Shown here: piece by piece, positions 63,568 through 64,000 of the stretch
How positions within the stretch are numbered: the first letter of the stretch is position 1
Layout: each line of letters starts with the position of its first letter
Assembly: GCF_001187725.1 (NCBI RefSeq)
Contig: NZ_LGIQ01000005.1
Span: forward strand, 681,148-745,147
Direction of reading: 5' to 3'
DNA: 64,000 bases
From: Brevibacillus reuszeri
GTDB lineage: Bacteria; Bacillota; Bacilli; Brevibacillales; Brevibacillaceae
The notes under the pieces: model-generated
The model's database searches: none
Told to the model about the DNA's origin: nothing
What the model saw: the letters and a program-made list of their open reading frames with translations, nothing else
Position numbers and translations under genes: made by a program

Positions 63568-63891
63568 ATGGAGCAGGAGAAGAAGCAGCATGCGCTTGCG
63601 ATTACGGTCTGGGCAGGAAACAAGCAACATCAGCTTAATGCGGCTTGCGGGGATAACCTGCTCATGGTATTGACACGCGCCAAGCTGCCTGTTGAATTTT
63701 TCTGTACGACTGGAAAATGCAGAACGTGTATTCTGCGCCTGCAAGCTCCGGTTGGCTCGGCCTCCCCTGCTTCTGCAACCGAGCAGTATCGGGTAGGGAG
63801 AGAAGCATTGGCAAAAGGGTTTCGCCTAGCCTGTCAGGTGTTTATCAGCGGTCCTATGACCGTCTTTTTGGATACACCTGGCTCTGCTTGA
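63568..63891 (+). CDS. 2Fe-2S ferredoxin-like protein
   Basis: 107 residues from ATG 63568, after GGGGAGGAG. Plant-type 2Fe-2S pattern: FFCTTGKCRTC (Cys spacing CxxxxCxxC) with a fourth Cys in RLACQ about 40 residues later. It could carry electrons to nearby oxidoreductases. Not assigned to a pathway. Confidence 0.8.
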   Translation: MEQEKKQHALAITVWAGNKQHQLNAACGDNLLMVLTRAKLPVEFFCTTGKCRTCILRLQAPVGSASPASATEQYRVGREALAKGFRLACQVFISGPMTVFLDTPGSA

Positions 63892-63905
63892 AAAGGAAAC
63901 CCATA

Positions 63906-63934
63906 TTGAACGATATTTCAATCAAGAGTATAAT
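63906..63934 (+). promoter_or_regulatory. Promoter with FadR-like operator before the last gene
   Basis: TTGAAC (63906-63911), 17 bases, TATAAT (63929-63934). TGAACGATATTTCAATCA at 63907-63924 matches the B. subtilis FadR box TGAATGANTANTCATTCA at 12 of 16 informative positions and contains TTGAA-N6-TTCAA. Confidence 0.6.
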
Positions 63935-63985
63935 TAGGCTTTGGCAGAGGCCAAGCCCAGACTATGAGCATGGGGAGGAACCACC

Positions 63986-64000
63986 TTGGAGACGTTGTAC
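63986..64000 (+). CDS. First codons of a probable long-chain acyl-CoA ligase, 3' truncated
   Basis: A TTG at 63986 six bases after GGGGAGGA opens a frame (LETLY) running off the window. In B. subtilis the gene after mutSB-yshE is lcfA, an acyl-CoA ligase under FadR control, and the promoter here has a FadR-like box. Identity is therefore an inference from position; only five codons are visible. Confidence 0.5.

Overview
The window is a chromosomal segment of an aerobic, endospore-forming Bacillales bacterium, most likely Brevibacillus (Paenibacillaceae). Evidence for this: spore genes (gerQ-cwlJ, sspI, ytxC, a gerA-type operon), Firmicute T-box leaders, an infC gene starting at ATT, strong Shine-Dalgarno sites and gene neighbourhoods that resemble the B. 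subtilis thrS-infC-ilv/leu-pheST-mutS2 region. The genus is recognised from overall protein character, not proven. No rRNA, tRNA, CRISPR array, insertion sequence or prophage was found.

Layout. 1-5.6 kb: the end of an MFS pump, a possibly frameshifted lipoprotein, an Eis-like acetyltransferase, a small membrane protein with a PilZ protein, and a DUF2087/degenerate GIY-YIG protein. 5.7-6.6 kb: cwlJ-gerQ (spore cortex lysis). 6.7-10.6 kb: a MerR regulator with acyl-CoA ligase and acyl-CoA dehydrogenase. 10.7-13.1 kb: a VTT membrane protein, a 72-aa orphan and mqnC. 13.3-16.5 kb: ytxC and T-box-controlled thrS.

16.6-27.9 kb is the most distinctive region: a compact tungsten/molybdopterin locus. 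It holds a regulator (excisionase-type HTH fused to a ligand-binding domain), tungstate ABC transporter genes tupABC, moeB, an aldehyde:ferredoxin oxidoreductase, a MoaD-like carrier with a second Gly-Gly-ended small protein, two moeA paralogues (one fused to the same ligand-binding domain as the regulator) and moaA. The genes cover import, sensing, cofactor assembly, metal insertion and the target enzyme. The locus sits between thrS and infC, which are neighbours in B. subtilis.

27.9-40 kb: infC-rpmI-rplT with its leader, a small secreted protein, cysH-sat, T-box-controlled ilvB-ilvH-ilvC-leuA-leuB (no leuCD) and a KtrB-type potassium channel. 40-46 kb: a MocR regulator, moaB, a B12-binding radical SAM protein, an AlkD-like glycosylase, and DedA and DUF1294 membrane proteins. 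46.2-51.5 kb: a four-gene spore germinant receptor operon (A-B-C-B) and sspI. 51.7-58.4 kb: ktrA, an rRNA methyltransferase, a DUF2225 protein, T-box-controlled pheS-pheT and zapA. 58.4-64 kb: larE-larB, a YvlD-type membrane protein, mutS2, a DUF350 protein, a 2Fe-2S ferredoxin and the first codons of a probable long-chain acyl-CoA ligase behind a promoter that carries a FadR-like site.

The three T-boxes (thrS, ilv-leu, pheST) carry ACC, CTC and TTC at the same offset from a shared motif, which supports Thr, Leu and Phe as their effectors.
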